A DNA stretch of 64,000 nucleotides, taken from NCBI RefSeq assembly GCF_900115775.1, contig NZ_FOXS01000005.1:1-64000 (forward strand), written 5' to 3'. Below the pieces are notes generated by a model, which saw only the letters and a program-made list of their open reading frames with translations, was not told the origin of the DNA and ran no database searches. Source of the DNA: Hymenobacter arizonensis. GTDB taxonomy: Bacteria; Bacteroidota; Bacteroidia; Cytophagales; Hymenobacteraceae. Position 1 is the stretch's first letter; every line of letters begins with the position of its first letter. The position numbers and the translations under genes were made by a program. Positions 35,019 to 43,020 of this stretch are shown here, one piece after another.

Positions 35019-35485
35019 AGAAATGGAATGAAGTGGGAGTTTTGAGTGAGCTGATGGTATTTCTTAGGAGCCCGGGGGCTGAGAAATCAAGCTTCATTGG
35101 ATGCACGGGCCGTTTGGGACGGCGCAGAATGATGGAGTCATCATTTCGTGCACAGGGCAATAATCCTCCACCCGAACCAGAATTACTGGCCGGTAGTACA
35201 AGAGGGGAAAGGGATTAAAGTCAAGGCAATTCGGCGGCTGGAAACGATTGTGGAACCTGTCTGCTGTTTCCGCCTGCCTGAATGTTCGATTAGTGTCTTA
35301 ACAAAAAATTGAGTTAGCGTCCGGAGTTGTGGCGGGCGTTGTGGGAACCGGTGCAATTGTGCCGCGTCCCGGCGTTTGTGCCATCTTTACAAGTAGTTAG
35401 GGAATGCCTTTTTCAGCCCCCTCACCGCGACCAGGTGTCCGCTTGCCAGAAGTATGTGGTAAATGTAGACAAAAATCCCTATTGC

Positions 35486-35496
35486 GTAAACTTTAC
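35486..35496. promoter_or_regulatory. Short palindrome GTAAACTTTAC before the Nudix regulator gene
   Basis: A 5-1-5 palindrome lies 15 bp before the regulator start in the 493-bp divergent gap (35019-35511) between susC and the Nudix gene. Palindromic operators are expected for NrtR-like dimers, so this may be an autoregulatory site; that is inference from position and symmetry only. I see no second clear copy near susC and no convincing TTTG-N19-TAnnTTTG promoter in the gap. The rest of the gap holds no recognisable gene. Confidence 0.4.
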
Positions 35497-35511
35497 AGAA
35501 TAAAAATTTTT

Positions 35512-36297
35512 ATGAACAGTCCCGAAGAAGTTGTAGACTTTATCTATAATGGCCACCAGCGCTTTCTGCCGCATCTTTCCATTGACTGCGTCATCTTTGG
35601 CTACCACGACCAGCAGCTTAAAATTTTGCTGATTCGTTACCACGACCAGGAGCACTGGAGCTTGCCCGGTGGCTACGTGGAGCGGCAGGAGGGCCTCACC
35701 GCGGCCGCGCACCGCATCTTGAGCGAGAAGACGCAGCTCACCAACCTGTACTTGCAGCAGTTCTATACCTTCGGCGACAGTCCCACGCGCCTGAATCGGA
35801 TTGAGATTCAGGACAACCACAACAAGGTGTACGCCAAAGCCAACGTGGCCATCGACGAAGAGCACTGGCTCTCGAAACGCACCTTGTCGGTGGGCTATTA
35901 TGCCCTGGTTGACTACCACGAGGTCAGCGTTACCCCGGAGTTCCTAGTGGTGGACTACGCTTGGGTAGACGTGAACGCCGTGCCGTCGCTGCAGTACGAC
36001 CATAACGAAATAATCGATAAGGCCCTGCTCACCCTGCGCTCGCAACTCTACCAGCAATCAGTAGGGTACAATCTGCTCCCGGAGAAATTCACACTCTCTG
36101 AAATCCAGGCTCTATACGAGGCTATTCTGGGCAAACCATTCGACCGCCGCAACTTTCGCAAGAAGATGGTTGCTTTGGGCGTCATCCGGCAACTGGACGA
36201 ACGCCGAAAAATCGGGCCGCACCGCTCTCCTTACTTATACGACTTCAACTTGGAGAACGCCAGTAAGCTGCAGGAAGCCGGCGGCGTTATTTTTTAG
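35512..36297 (+). CDS. NrtR/AraR-like Nudix-domain transcriptional regulator
   Basis: Protein of 261 residues; ATG 35512 chosen because homologues start near MNSPEEVVDFIYN. Residues about 22-150 are a Nudix fold (LSIDCVIFGYHDQQLKILLIRYHDQEHWSLPGGYVE). The Nudix box is broken: where REUxEE is needed it reads RILSEK (68-73), so hydrolase activity is unlikely. Residues about 190-250 form a winged helix (FTLSEIQALYEAILGKPFDRRNFRKKMVALGVI). This arrangement matches the NrtR group, including the arabinose regulator AraR of Bacteroides, where the dead Nudix domain binds the effector. Divergent from susC, so probably the local regulator for a pentose-containing glycan. Confidence 0.9.
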   Translation: MNSPEEVVDFIYNGHQRFLPHLSIDCVIFGYHDQQLKILLIRYHDQEHWSLPGGYVERQEGLTAAAHRILSEKTQLTNLYLQQFYTFGDSPTRLNRIEIQDNHNKVYAKANVAIDEEHWLSKRTLSVGYYALVDYHEVSVTPEFLVVDYAWVDVNAVPSLQYDHNEIIDKALLTLRSQLYQQSVGYNLLPEKFTLSEIQALYEAILGKPFDRRNFRKKMVALGVIRQLDERRKIGPHRSPYLYDFNLENASKLQEAGGVIF

Positions 36298-36708
36298 GCC
36301 AGCCGCCGTCGACAAGCAGGCCGCCGGTTTCGCAGACGAGGGCCCCAGCGGCGAGCAAAGCGCTGTCGGCCCAGACCGGCCTGCGGGCAGTATACCGATA
36401 AGGACTACCACGGGACCCTCAACCCAAAAGGACTGCTGGCGCCCTACTTAGCCGAAACCCGCCTGCCAAACGGCCCGCCAAAGCCAGTGGACCAACTTTC
36501 CTGCGGCCCGGCAGCGGCAGTTGGCCTCGCGCTACCCGCCCTCAGGCTAAAGTCGCGGTGCTGCACAGCGGCGGCCGATAAATAAATCAACTTGGTTTAC
36601 CGGCGGCGCTCCCGCCGGTTCTTTACGAACGGGATAAGGCTTATCGACGGTAAAGTCGGCTACTGAACTGAAACTTGTAGGCCGGCGATAGGTAGCGATA
36701 AGTAAGAG
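36298..36708. other. Gap without a recognisable gene; one GC hairpin
   Basis: No frame in this 411-bp stretch looks like a known protein. A small hairpin, ACCGGCGG at 36599-36606 paired with 36612-36619, is followed by TCTTTA and may be a weak terminator for the Nudix gene or a relic. The area leads into the IS pile-up and may itself be eroded sequence. Confidence 0.5.
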
Positions 36709-36748
36709 TGTACTACTCCCCAAAAACTGGACAGTTTAGCGGGGCTTG

Positions 36749-37307
36749 TTAGGTAATATGCTGATGTTTGAATGAAGGGCTTTGGGTGAAGACGTGCGCG
36801 GGCGTTTGGCTACGCAAGCCTTGGTGGGGTCGGCGGTGGTTGTAATAGGCAGAGTACGCGTCAAGTTGGAGAAATACGTGATGGCCGTCGGTGGTCGGGT
36901 TGAGGTAAATATGCTTCCACTTGACGGTGCGCCAGAGGCGTTCGATGAAGGCATTGTCGGTGGCGCGGCCCCGGCCGTCGCGGCTGAAGCGGCAGCCGGC
37001 GGCCAGCAGGGCTTGTTCGTAGGCCAGGCTGGTAAACTGGCTGCTCTGGTCGGAATTGAAAATGTGCTGAGCCGGCGCGATGCGCAACGCATCGGCCAGC
37101 GTCTGCAGGCAAAAGCCCACGTCGAGCGTGTTGGAAAGCTACCAGCTGAACACATAGCGCGCGTGCCAGTCGAGCACGGCGGCCAGGTAAAGAAAGCCCT
37201 TTGCTACGGGCACGTAGGTGATGTCGGTGCTCCAGACCTCGTTGGGGCTGTGGCCGGGCGCTCGCGCAGCAGGTAGGGGGAGGGCGTGACGCCCTGCCCG
37301 GGTACGC
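36749..37307 (-). pseudogene. IS3-family OrfB transposase, 3' half
   Basis: The translated pieces give the integrase core: VWSTDITYVPVAKGFLYLAAVLDWHARYVFSW (first catalytic Asp), then HIFNSDQSSQFTSLAYEQAL (second Asp), then TDNAFIERLWRTVKWKHIYL (Glu) and NHRRPHQGLRSQTPAHVF, ending at the TAA 36749-36751. The first segment is in a different frame from the rest, so there is a frameshift near 37125. The upstream half lies beyond the inserted IS5-type element, from 38138. Confidence 0.85.
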
Positions 37308-37310
37308 TTA

Positions 37311-38134
37311 GAAGCTGTTTGAGTTAAATTCGGGTCATGGAAAAGTTAGCTGCGCCATCCGCTCGTAAACGGTACAGTTCAGACCTCTCGGCCCGGGACT
37401 GGCAACGGCTGGAGGCGTTGCTGCAAGTGGCCCATGTTGAGCATCGTGAACGCCGTGCTGTACGTACTCAAAAACGGGTGCCTGTGGCGCGATTTGCCCG
37501 GTGATTTCCCCCCGTGGGGCACGGTGTACTGGTACTTCGCCAACTGGCAGGACGCGGGCGTGCTGGACGCGTTAAACGCTTGTCTGAACATGGCTTGCCG
37601 GGAAAACGCCCCCAAAAAGCACAGTCCACCTGTGTCCTTATCGACACGCAAAGCGTGAAAAATGCGGCTACGGCCACCGGGGCCACGGTGGGCTTCGACG
37701 CCGGGAAGCTGGTCAAGGGGCGCAAGCGCTTGGGGCTGGTTGATACGCTGGGCAACGTGCTGGCCAGCCGGGTCGTGCCGGCCCACGTCTCGGACGCGGC
37801 TGCCGCCATCGCCTTTTGGGACAAGGTCGCCGGCGCCCATCCGTTGTTGGCACAGGTGCAGGTCGTCATGGGCGACAGCTCGTTTGCCGGGCTCTTCGCC
37901 GAGCACCTGCGCTTGCGCTACGGCTTGCAGCTTGAAAAACCGACGCATATCGTGCTGAAAAAGAAAAATTTCTGCCTCCATAAAAACCGCTGGCTGGTGG
38001 AACGCACCTTGCCTGGCTCAGCGACAACCGCCGCTTATCGAAAGAATATGACCGGCTCTTGACGCGAGCCAATGCCTGGATAATGTGGGCCAACGTTCGC
38101 CGAATCCTCAAATTCTGCTAACTCAAACAGCTTC
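37311..38134 (+). mobile_element. IS5-family insertion sequence (824 bp) inside the IS3 element
   Basis: Perfect 16-bp terminal repeats GAAGCTGTTTGAGTTA (37311-37326) and its reverse complement (38119-38134). The flanking TTA on both sides (37308-37310 and 38135-38137) is a 3-bp target duplication of the TNA type expected for the IS427/IS1031 branch of IS5. The disrupted OrfB continues on each side. Intact ends and duplication imply a clean transposition event later than the IS3 insertion. Confidence 0.92.
37337..38121 (+). pseudogene. IS5-family transposase with frameshifts and internal deletion
   Basis: The protein can be followed in three frames: RKRYSSDLSARDWQRLEALL (from ATG 37337), then NAVLYVLKNGCLWRDLPGDFPPWGTVYWYF (about 37440-37610), then VLIDTQSVKNAATATGATVGFDAGKLVKGRKR (about 37640-37990), finally WLSDNRRLSKEYDRLLTRANAWIMWANVRRILKFC ending at TAA 38119-38121 inside the right terminal repeat. 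The first junction also lacks about 20 residues of the usual GGRPR region. Programmed frameshifting is known in some IS5 members, but three shifts plus a deletion point to decay. Confidence 0.85.
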
Positions 38135-38137
38135 TTA

Positions 38138-38712
38138 GGCGCTGCTGGGGGTAGACCGGCTCGTGGCCCATCAGGCGCACGAGCCGGCGCACGCGCTTTT
38201 TCGTTTACGGCGTGCCCGGCCAGGCGCAGGTGGTCGCGCAGGTCGAGCACGCCCTTGAAAGTTTGCTGCGTGAACTCCTCATCGAGCAGGCGCATCAACA
38301 ACAGGTTTTCGGCCCTTTCGCCGCCGGGCTGGCAGTAAAACTCCTGAGCGCGGGGCCCAGCACTTGGCAGCGCTCCTGCACGGACCTGCCCGGATCGGCC
38401 TGCGCCACCAGGGCGCGCAGCTGAGTTATTGACATGCGCCCACCGTTTTTTTAGCAGCGCGGTTTCCGTTTGCAGCCGGCTAATAGCCGCGTACAGGGGC
38501 TCCACGTCCGGCACCGCCGCGGCGGCCCTCGCTTCGGCAAAGACCTGGGCCGCTTGCTGGCGCAGTTGTAGCGTCCAGCGCGTGATTTGGGCCGTGGCCA
38601 GCTGGTAGCGAGCGGCCAACTTCGCCAGCGGCTGGCGCTCCGTGAGCGCGGCCAGGCCCACCTCAGCTTTGAACTCGGCCGTGTAGCGCCGGCGGGTGCG
38701 TTTTGGGGTCAT
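38138..38712 (-). pseudogene. IS3-family OrfA and 5' half of OrfB
   Basis: OrfA begins at ATG 38712 with a helix-turn-helix (MTPKRTRRRYTAEFKAEVGL ... LAARYQLATAQITRWTLQ) and a short leucine-zipper-like tail ending near LQTETALLKKR. OrfB starts in another frame (MSITQLRALVAQADPGRSVQ ... ), shifts near 38320 (ENLLLMRLLDEEFTQQTFKGVLDLRDHLRLAGHAVNEK), shifts again, and is cut by the IS5-type element. Frameshifts show it was already damaged or decayed after the insertion. Confidence 0.82.
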
Positions 38713-38724
38713 AATCGAACTCAG

Positions 38725-39679
38725 CTAGTTGTATAGTGCCATCGTGAGGTGGGTCGGGTCACGGGTAAGTATAGCGGGGTTCTTTTGCCACTGCGCACAG
38801 GCAAATTCGTGTGGCGTCAGCCCGCGTAGGGTCTGCAATCGTTTGGCGTGGTGGTGGGCCCGCACCAAGGCTTGCAGGTGCTCGCTGAGCTCGTCGGTCG
38901 TCTGGTAGTGGTAGCGCTGGACGGTGGCCTCTTTGATGGTGCGGTTCGTGCGCTTGGCTTGGCCGGTGGTCCACGGGTGCGCTGGTTTGGTCAGGCGGTG
39001 CTCCACGCCGAAGGCCCGGCAGATGCGCGCAAAGCTGTGCCCGCCCGGAAACCACTGGTGGGGCTACAGGGTGAACTGCACCCCGTTGTCGGTGAGTACC
39101 GTGTGGGCTTTGTCGGGCTGCTTGTCCAGCACCCGCCGCAGAAAGTCGGCCGCGACCATGCGCATGGCCCGCGGGTTCAACTCAGCGAAGGCCACTTTGC
39201 TGGTGCGGCCAACGGCGGCGACGAAGAGGGTACTGGCGGCCTTCTTCGGTGCGCACTTCGGCGAAATCGACGTGCAGGTAGCCGATGGGGTAGCCCTTGA
39301 ATTACTTCTTCGGCGGGCTTTGCCCGTCTTCGCTCAGCGGCCGGCGGCGGATGCCGTGGCGTTGGCAGCAGCGGTGCAGGGCCGAGCGCGACGGGTGCGG
39401 AATCGTGGCCTGCAGCGCACACAGGCAATCGTCCAGGGTCAAGAGCGTGTGCCGGCGAAAGGCCACGGCAATGGCCTCCTGCTCGGCGCTGAGCACCGTT
39501 GAAACCGGGGTAGGTCCCATCCGAGCATCCAACACGGCGGGACGCCTGCGCCACTTGGCCACCGTTTTCGGATTGATGCTGTAGCGCGTGGCTAGGCTCT
39601 GTAAGCTTTCCCGGCTGTGTTGGATAGCGCGCCGTAGCGCCGCCGTTGTGCGGGCGCTGCCGTGGAGTACTTGTCCCAT
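38725..39679 (-). pseudogene. IS481-family transposase, broken
   Basis: The N-terminal helix-turn-helix half is intact from ATG 39679: MGQVLHGSARTTAALRRAIQ, SLATRYSINPKTVAKWRRR, AFRRHTLLTLDDCLCALQ, stopping at 39302. The C-terminal part is in another frame: HRLTKPAHPWTTGQAKRTNR, the last catalytic region, to a stop at 38725. Between them the DDE core (PIGYLHVDFAEVRTEEG and following) is scattered over frames with stops. No functional transposase can be made without several corrections. Confidence 0.85.
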
Positions 39680-39736
39680 AGTTTCGTGCGAAATCCCAGC
39701 CCGGAAAATACACCATCACCCTCTGGGACTATACAA
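38729..39736 (-). mobile_element. IS481-family insertion sequence, about 1.0 kb, inactive
   Basis: Terminal repeats TTGTATAGTGCCA (38729-38741) and the reverse complement of TTGTATAGTCCCA (39724-39736), 12 of 13 matching. CTAG, a favoured IS481 target, stands at 38725-38728 beside the left end but is not repeated at the right end, so the duplication has been lost or the right flank changed. Size is normal for the family. It lies against the damaged IS3 end and just upstream of the rpmG promoter. Confidence 0.85.
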
Positions 39737-39816
39737 GCATGACCATTCAGGCGGCCGTTTAGACGACCATTCAGACGCGTTCTGCTTCGCCAACTGAAAG
39801 TTGACGTTTCTTTTCC

Positions 39817-39847
39817 TTTGTCGTTTCCAAAAAGACCCGTACCTTTG
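39817..39847 (+). promoter_or_regulatory. Bacteroidota-type promoter for rpmG
   Basis: TTTG at 39817-39820, a 19-bp spacer and TACCTTTG at 39840-39847 match the Bacteroidota primary sigma consensus (TTTG at -33, TAnnTTTG at -7) exactly. The transcription start would be near 39854, giving a leader of about 28 bases before rpmG. It lies 80 bp beyond the IS481 end, so the IS has not destroyed it. Confidence 0.85.
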
Positions 39848-39881
39848 CAGTCCTAAATTTAAAAATCACACCCCCGTCGAG

Positions 39882-40064
39882 ATGGCCAAGAAAGGAAACC
39901 GGGTGCAGGTTATCATGGAATGCACCGAGCATAAAAACTCGGGGATGCCGGGCACCTCGCGCTACATCACCACCAAGAACCGCAAGAACACCCCTGAGCG
40001 CATCGAGTTGAAGAAATTCAACCCCATCCTCAAGAAAATGACTGTTCACAAGGAAATTAAATAA
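39882..40064 (+). CDS. rpmG: 50S ribosomal protein bL33
   Basis: Protein of 60 residues: MAKKGNRVQVIMECTEHKNS...RYITTKNRKNTPERIELKKF, a normal bL33. Only one cysteine is present, so the zinc ribbon of the four-Cys form is absent (a C-minus type). ATG 39882 is chosen; the upstream open frame is non-coding leader. In many Bacteroidota rpmB precedes it, but here the promoter and an IS481 remnant are upstream instead. The next gene starts 8 bp later. Confidence 0.96.
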   Translation: MAKKGNRVQVIMECTEHKNSGMPGTSRYITTKNRKNTPERIELKKFNPILKKMTVHKEIK

Positions 40065-40072
40065 CCTGAGCA

Positions 40073-40237
40073 ATGGCTAAGAAAGTAGTAGCAACTCTGA
40101 AAACCACAGAGAACGCCAAGAACTGGGCTAAAGTGATTCGGGCCGTGAAATCGGAGAAGACCGGCGCTTACACCTTCCGCGAGGAAATGGTTCTCCTCGA
40201 AAAAGTGCAGGAGTACTTGGCCACCGGCAACAAGTAA
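40073..40237 (+). CDS. DUF4295 small basic protein (candidate Bacteroidota ribosomal protein)
   Basis: A 54-residue protein, MAKKVVATLKTTENAKNWAK...VIRAVKSEKTGAYTFREEM then VLLEKVQEYLATGNK. It is lysine-rich and starts 8 bp after rpmG. DUF4295 proteins are found in this position throughout Bacteroidota between rpmG and ftsY. As I recall, an extra large-subunit protein (named bL38) seen in a Flavobacterium ribosome structure may be this family; I am not certain. A strong terminator follows at 40266-40294. Confidence 0.9.
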   Translation: MAKKVVATLKTTENAKNWAKVIRAVKSEKTGAYTFREEMVLLEKVQEYLATGNK

Positions 40238-40265
40238 GCCGCAAGCTTCGGCTTGGTAAAAGTTT

Positions 40266-40294
40266 AAAAAGTCCCACCTTCGTGGGACTTTTTT
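40266..40294 (+). terminator. Intrinsic terminator of rpmG-DUF4295
   Basis: GTCCCAC (40271-40277) pairs with GTGGGAC (40282-40288), loop CTTC, extended by an A-run on the left and six Ts on the right. A canonical rho-independent terminator 29 bp after the DUF4295 stop codon. It separates the ribosomal pair from ftsY. Confidence 0.92.
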
Positions 40295-40407
40295 AGTTTG
40301 CGTGGGTATGAGGGCAAAAGGGTAGGAGGTAGCATTGGCGCAGTTTCGCCAGCTATTTTCTAAACAATTCCTAAACTCACGCCCTCCTACCCACATACCC
40401 TTCCCCA

Positions 40408-41379
40408 ATGGGCCTCTTCGATTTTTTTAAGAAAGACAAGGAAAGCACCACCCAGCAAGCTTCGCTCGACGCGGGCCTGGAAAAGACCAAAACCAATTTC
40501 TTTGAACAGCTGAGCAAGGCCGTGGTGGGCAAAAACACCGTGGACGAGTCCGTGCTCGACGATTTGGAGAGTCTGCTGGTGCACGCCGACGTGGGCATCG
40601 AAACCACGGTGAAGGTCATCGACCGCATCGAGGCCCGCGTGGCCCGCGACAAGTACGTGAGCACCGGCGAGTTGGACCGCATTCTGCGCGAGGAAATCGC
40701 AACTCTGCTGGAAGACAACAACTCCGGCTCGACGGCCGTGCTCGACAGCGCCGGTAGCTCGGGCCAGCCCTACGTCATCATGGTGGTGGGGGTGAACGGG
40801 GTGGGCAAAACCACTACCATTGGTAAGCTGGCGCACCGGTTTCACTCGGCTGGCAAGAAAGTAGTGCTGGGCGCTGCTGATACGTTCCGCGCCGCTGCCG
40901 TCGACCAGCTCATCATTTGGGGCGAACGGGTGGGTGTGCCCGTGGTAAGCCACGGCATGAACACCGACCCGGCCTCCGTGGCCTACGACGCCGTGCGCAA
41001 GGGCGTGGAAATGGGCGCCGATGTGGTCATCATCGACACCGCGGGCCGCCTGCACAACAAAGTGAACCTGATGAACGAGCTGAGCAAAATCAAGCGCGTG
41101 ATGCAGAAGGTGATTCCCGATGCGCCGCACGAGGTACTGCTGGTGCTCGACGGCAGCACGGGCCAGAACGCGTTTTTGCAGGCCAAGGAGTTTACCAAAG
41201 CCACTGAGGTAACGGCCCTGGCCATCACCAAGCTCGACGGTACAGCCCGCGGCGGCGTGGTGATTGGCATTTCTGACCAATTCAGCATTCCGGTACGCTA
41301 CATCGGGGTGGGGGAGAAGATGACAGACCTGCAATTGTTTGACCGGCACACCTACGTCAACTCCCTGTTCAAGAAATAA
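40408..41379 (+). CDS. ftsY: Signal recognition particle receptor FtsY
   Basis: Protein of 323 residues, short for FtsY because the acidic A domain is nearly absent, as in other Bacteroidota. N domain about 1-110; G domain with P-loop GVNGVGKTTTIGKLA (about 131-145), DTFRAAAVDQL, DTAGRLHNK (G3), TKLDGTARGG (G4 and closing loop) and YIGVGEKMTDLQLF at the end. It docks SRP-ribosome complexes at the inner membrane for co-translational insertion. The order rpmG-DUF4295-ftsY is a conserved Bacteroidota arrangement. Confidence 0.97.
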   Translation: MGLFDFFKKDKESTTQQASLDAGLEKTKTNFFEQLSKAVVGKNTVDESVLDDLESLLVHADVGIETTVKVIDRIEARVARDKYVSTGELDRILREEIATLLEDNNSGSTAVLDSAGSSGQPYVIMVVGVNGVGKTTTIGKLAHRFHSAGKKVVLGAADTFRAAAVDQLIIWGERVGVPVVSHGMNTDPASVAYDAVRKGVEMGADVVIIDTAGRLHNKVNLMNELSKIKRVMQKVIPDAPHEVLLVLDGSTGQNAFLQAKEFTKATEVTALAITKLDGTARGGVVIGISDQFSIPVRYIGVGEKMTDLQLFDRHTYVNSLFKK

Positions 41380-41404
41380 GCTTCCGGAATAAGCAGAAGC
41401 AGGC

Positions 41405-41447
41405 AACGGCCCGCACCGCCAAGTAGTACTTGGCGGTGCGGGCCGTT
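41405..41447. terminator. Perfect 21-bp hairpin after ftsY
   Basis: Bases 41405-41425 pair perfectly with 41427-41447 with a single central base. The stem is GC-rich (core CCCGCACCGCCAAGTA) and is followed by only a short TTT inside the right arm. It probably ends ftsY transcription. TACCTTCG at 41448-41455, 4 bp before the next ATG, resembles a -7 element, but I see no -33 partner. Confidence 0.75.
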
Positions 41448-41459
41448 TACCTTCGTGCC

Positions 41460-42308
41460 ATGAAGGACATTCAAACGCTTGCCGTCGTTGGAGCCGGCAC
41501 CATGGGTCTGGGCATTGCCCAACTGGGTATTCAGCACGGTTTGCCCACCATTTTATTCGACCTCAACCCCGCGGCATTGGAAAAAGCCCATGCGGCTATT
41601 GCCGCCGGGCTGGGCAAGCTGGTGGACAAGAACCGGCTTACGGCAGAAGCCCGCGACGCGGCCCTGGCCCGCCTCACCGCCACTACCGACATGAGCGTGG
41701 TGCAGGCTGACCTAATTATTGAGGCCGTAGTGGAACGGCTCGATGTGAAGCACCAACTCTTTGGGGAACTGGCGGCCCTTAACGGTCCCGATACCATTCT
41801 GGCTTCGAATACTTCTTCGCTGCCCATTACCCAATTGGCGGCGCCAGTGCCGAACCCGGAGCGGGTGGTGGGCATGCACTTCTTCAACCCCGCGCCCCTG
41901 ATGCCGCTGGTGGAGGTGATAAGCGGCGTAGCGACCGCGCCCGCCGTAGCCGATGCCGTGGAAGCGCTGGCCAGGCGCTTAGGCAAAACTCCCGTGCGGG
42001 CCGCCGATGCCCCGGGCTTCATTGTGAACCGCGTGGCCCGGCACTACTACGTCGAGAGCCTGAAAATTGTAGAGGAAAACGTGGCTTCGTTCGAGGTAGT
42101 CGATGAATTGCTGGAAGCCAGCGGATTCAAAATGGGCCCGTTTCGGTTGATGGACCTGATTGGCGTTGACACCAACTTCTCGGTGACCAGCGCCATGTTC
42201 GCTTCCTTCCACCAGGATGCCAAGTTCCGGCCCAGCCGCATCCAGCAGCAAAAGGTAGATGCCGGACATCACGGCCGTAAAACTGGGCGTGGTTTTTACA
42301 ATTACTAA
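41460..42308 (+). CDS. 3-hydroxyacyl-CoA (3-hydroxybutyryl-CoA) dehydrogenase
   Basis: Protein of 282 residues starting at ATG 41460 (MKDIQTLAVVGAGTMGLGIAQ). The NAD-binding Rossmann motif GAGTMGLGIA is at about 9-18; IIEAVVERLDVKHQLFGEL and SNTSSLPITQLA follow, then MHFFNPAPLMPLVEVI with the catalytic His, and C-terminal APGFIVNRVARHYYVESL and GVDTNFSVTSAMF. It oxidises 3-hydroxyacyl-CoA to 3-ketoacyl-CoA with NAD, in fatty-acid, PHB or phenylacetate metabolism. No pathway neighbours help choose, so I give no symbol (hbd or paaH are options). Confidence 0.93.
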   Translation: MKDIQTLAVVGAGTMGLGIAQLGIQHGLPTILFDLNPAALEKAHAAIAAGLGKLVDKNRLTAEARDAALARLTATTDMSVVQADLIIEAVVERLDVKHQLFGELAALNGPDTILASNTSSLPITQLAAPVPNPERVVGMHFFNPAPLMPLVEVISGVATAPAVADAVEALARRLGKTPVRAADAPGFIVNRVARHYYVESLKIVEENVASFEVVDELLEASGFKMGPFRLMDLIGVDTNFSVTSAMFASFHQDAKFRPSRIQQQKVDAGHHGRKTGRGFYNY

Positions 42309-42321
42309 TCGTGCATCAGAA

Positions 42322-42798
42322 ATGAAGAGTTGTTCGCTTCGCGCCGCCATAAGCCCGTTTTTGTTCTGCATTGCCTTAGCGTCAGCGTTTATGCTGCCCG
42401 CTTGCGGCGACAAGAACAACGACCAGCCACTGATACCCTACGCCCCGGTCAACCTCAGCATCAATATCACCAATCAGCAGTATGCTACCCTCCGCGTAGA
42501 CAACGGGGCCGTGACGCTGCCAGTGCGAGGACCTGCGGGCGATGGCGGCGTTAAGGGAGTAATCGTAGTTCGGCAAAGCGCTAATACCTTTCTGGCTTTC
42601 GAGCGCAACTGCCCTTACCAGCCCTATGAGGCTTGTGCATTGGTGAGCCTGGACCGCAACTCCCGGTTATTTATGCGGGATTCTTGCTGCAATTCGCAAT
42701 TTGATTTGCGCGGCCAAATTACGGGTGGTCCCACTCAAAGGCCTCTGAAACAGTACAGCACGAGCCTGCAAGGCACTTTGCTCAGCATCACCAACTGA
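42322..42798 (+). CDS. Rieske-fold-like lipoprotein lacking the cluster histidines
   Basis: Protein of 158 residues; ATG 42322 gives a signal peptide with lipobox LPAC (Cys28). The rest resembles a Rieske [2Fe-2S] beta-sandwich: SANTFLAFERNCPYQPYEAC, VSLDRNSRLFMRDSCCNSQFDLRGQITGGPTQRPLKQY. A true Rieske centre needs CxH and CxxH; here the positions read C...C and DSCCNSQF with no histidines, so a normal cluster cannot form. Such proteins recur in Bacteroidota with unknown role. The pairs of cysteines may form a disulphide. It starts 13 bp after the dehydrogenase stop. Confidence 0.75.
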   Translation: MKSCSLRAAISPFLFCIALASAFMLPACGDKNNDQPLIPYAPVNLSINITNQQYATLRVDNGAVTLPVRGPAGDGGVKGVIVVRQSANTFLAFERNCPYQPYEACALVSLDRNSRLFMRDSCCNSQFDLRGQITGGPTQRPLKQYSTSLQGTLLSITN

Positions 42799-42836
42799 GT
42801 ATCGGAGCAAGTTTTTAGAAAAAAAAGTGTTTTGCG

Positions 42837-42868
42837 CTTGTGCTTTTTTAGAAGAGGTCGTAAGTTTG
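42837..42868 (+). promoter_or_regulatory. Probable promoter of tRNA-Asn
   Basis: TAAGTTTG at 42861-42868 fits the -7 consensus TAnnTTTG. CTTG at 42837-42840, 20 bp upstream, is a near match to the -33 TTTG. Transcription would begin near 42875, about 34 bp before the mature tRNA. Confidence 0.65.
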
Positions 42869-42908
42869 CAGTCCGAAACAACAACAACCGGGTTTCGGGC
42901 AAGAAATT

Positions 42909-42982
42909 GCTTCCTTAGCTCAGCCGGTTAGAGCATCTGACTGTTAATCAGAGGGTCCCTGGTTCGAGCCCAGGAGGGAGCG
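42909..42982 (+). tRNA. tRNA-Asn (anticodon GTT)
   Basis: A 74-nt cloverleaf without encoded CCA. Acceptor arms 42909-42915 and 42975-42981 pair with one G-U; D-arm AGCTCAGCCGGTTAGAGC; anticodon stem TCTGA/TCAGA with loop CTGTTAA (GTT at 42943-42945); T-arm CCTGG-TTCGAGC-CCAGG; discriminator G at 42982. It has its own promoter and terminator. Confidence 0.96.
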
Positions 42983-42984
42983 CT

Positions 42985-43020
42985 AAAAGGCCACTCACGA
43001 TATCGTGAGTGGCCTTTTTT
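42985..43020 (+). terminator. Intrinsic terminator of tRNA-Asn
   Basis: AAAAGGCCACTCACGA and its reverse complement meet head to head with a TATCG-type tip, followed by six Ts at 43015-43020. Classic rho-independent terminator two bases after the tRNA. Confidence 0.93.

Larger units (their letters stand above)
36709..38728 (-). mobile_element. IS3-family insertion sequence remnant, split by an IS5-type element
   Basis: One end is visible at 36709-36734 as TGTACTACTCCCCAAAAACT then GGACAG, the usual IS3 terminal sequence. The other end is missing: only 12 bp separate the orfA start (38712) from the IS481 copy, with no matching repeat. Removing the 824-bp inner element and one TTA leaves about 1.19 kb, near full IS3 size. 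Both orfs are broken (see pseudogene entries). Dead as it stands. Confidence 0.85.

Noticed and set aside
36170..36451. Small plus-strand frame at the end of the Nudix regulator
   Set aside because: Overlaps the regulator in another frame and shows no family features.
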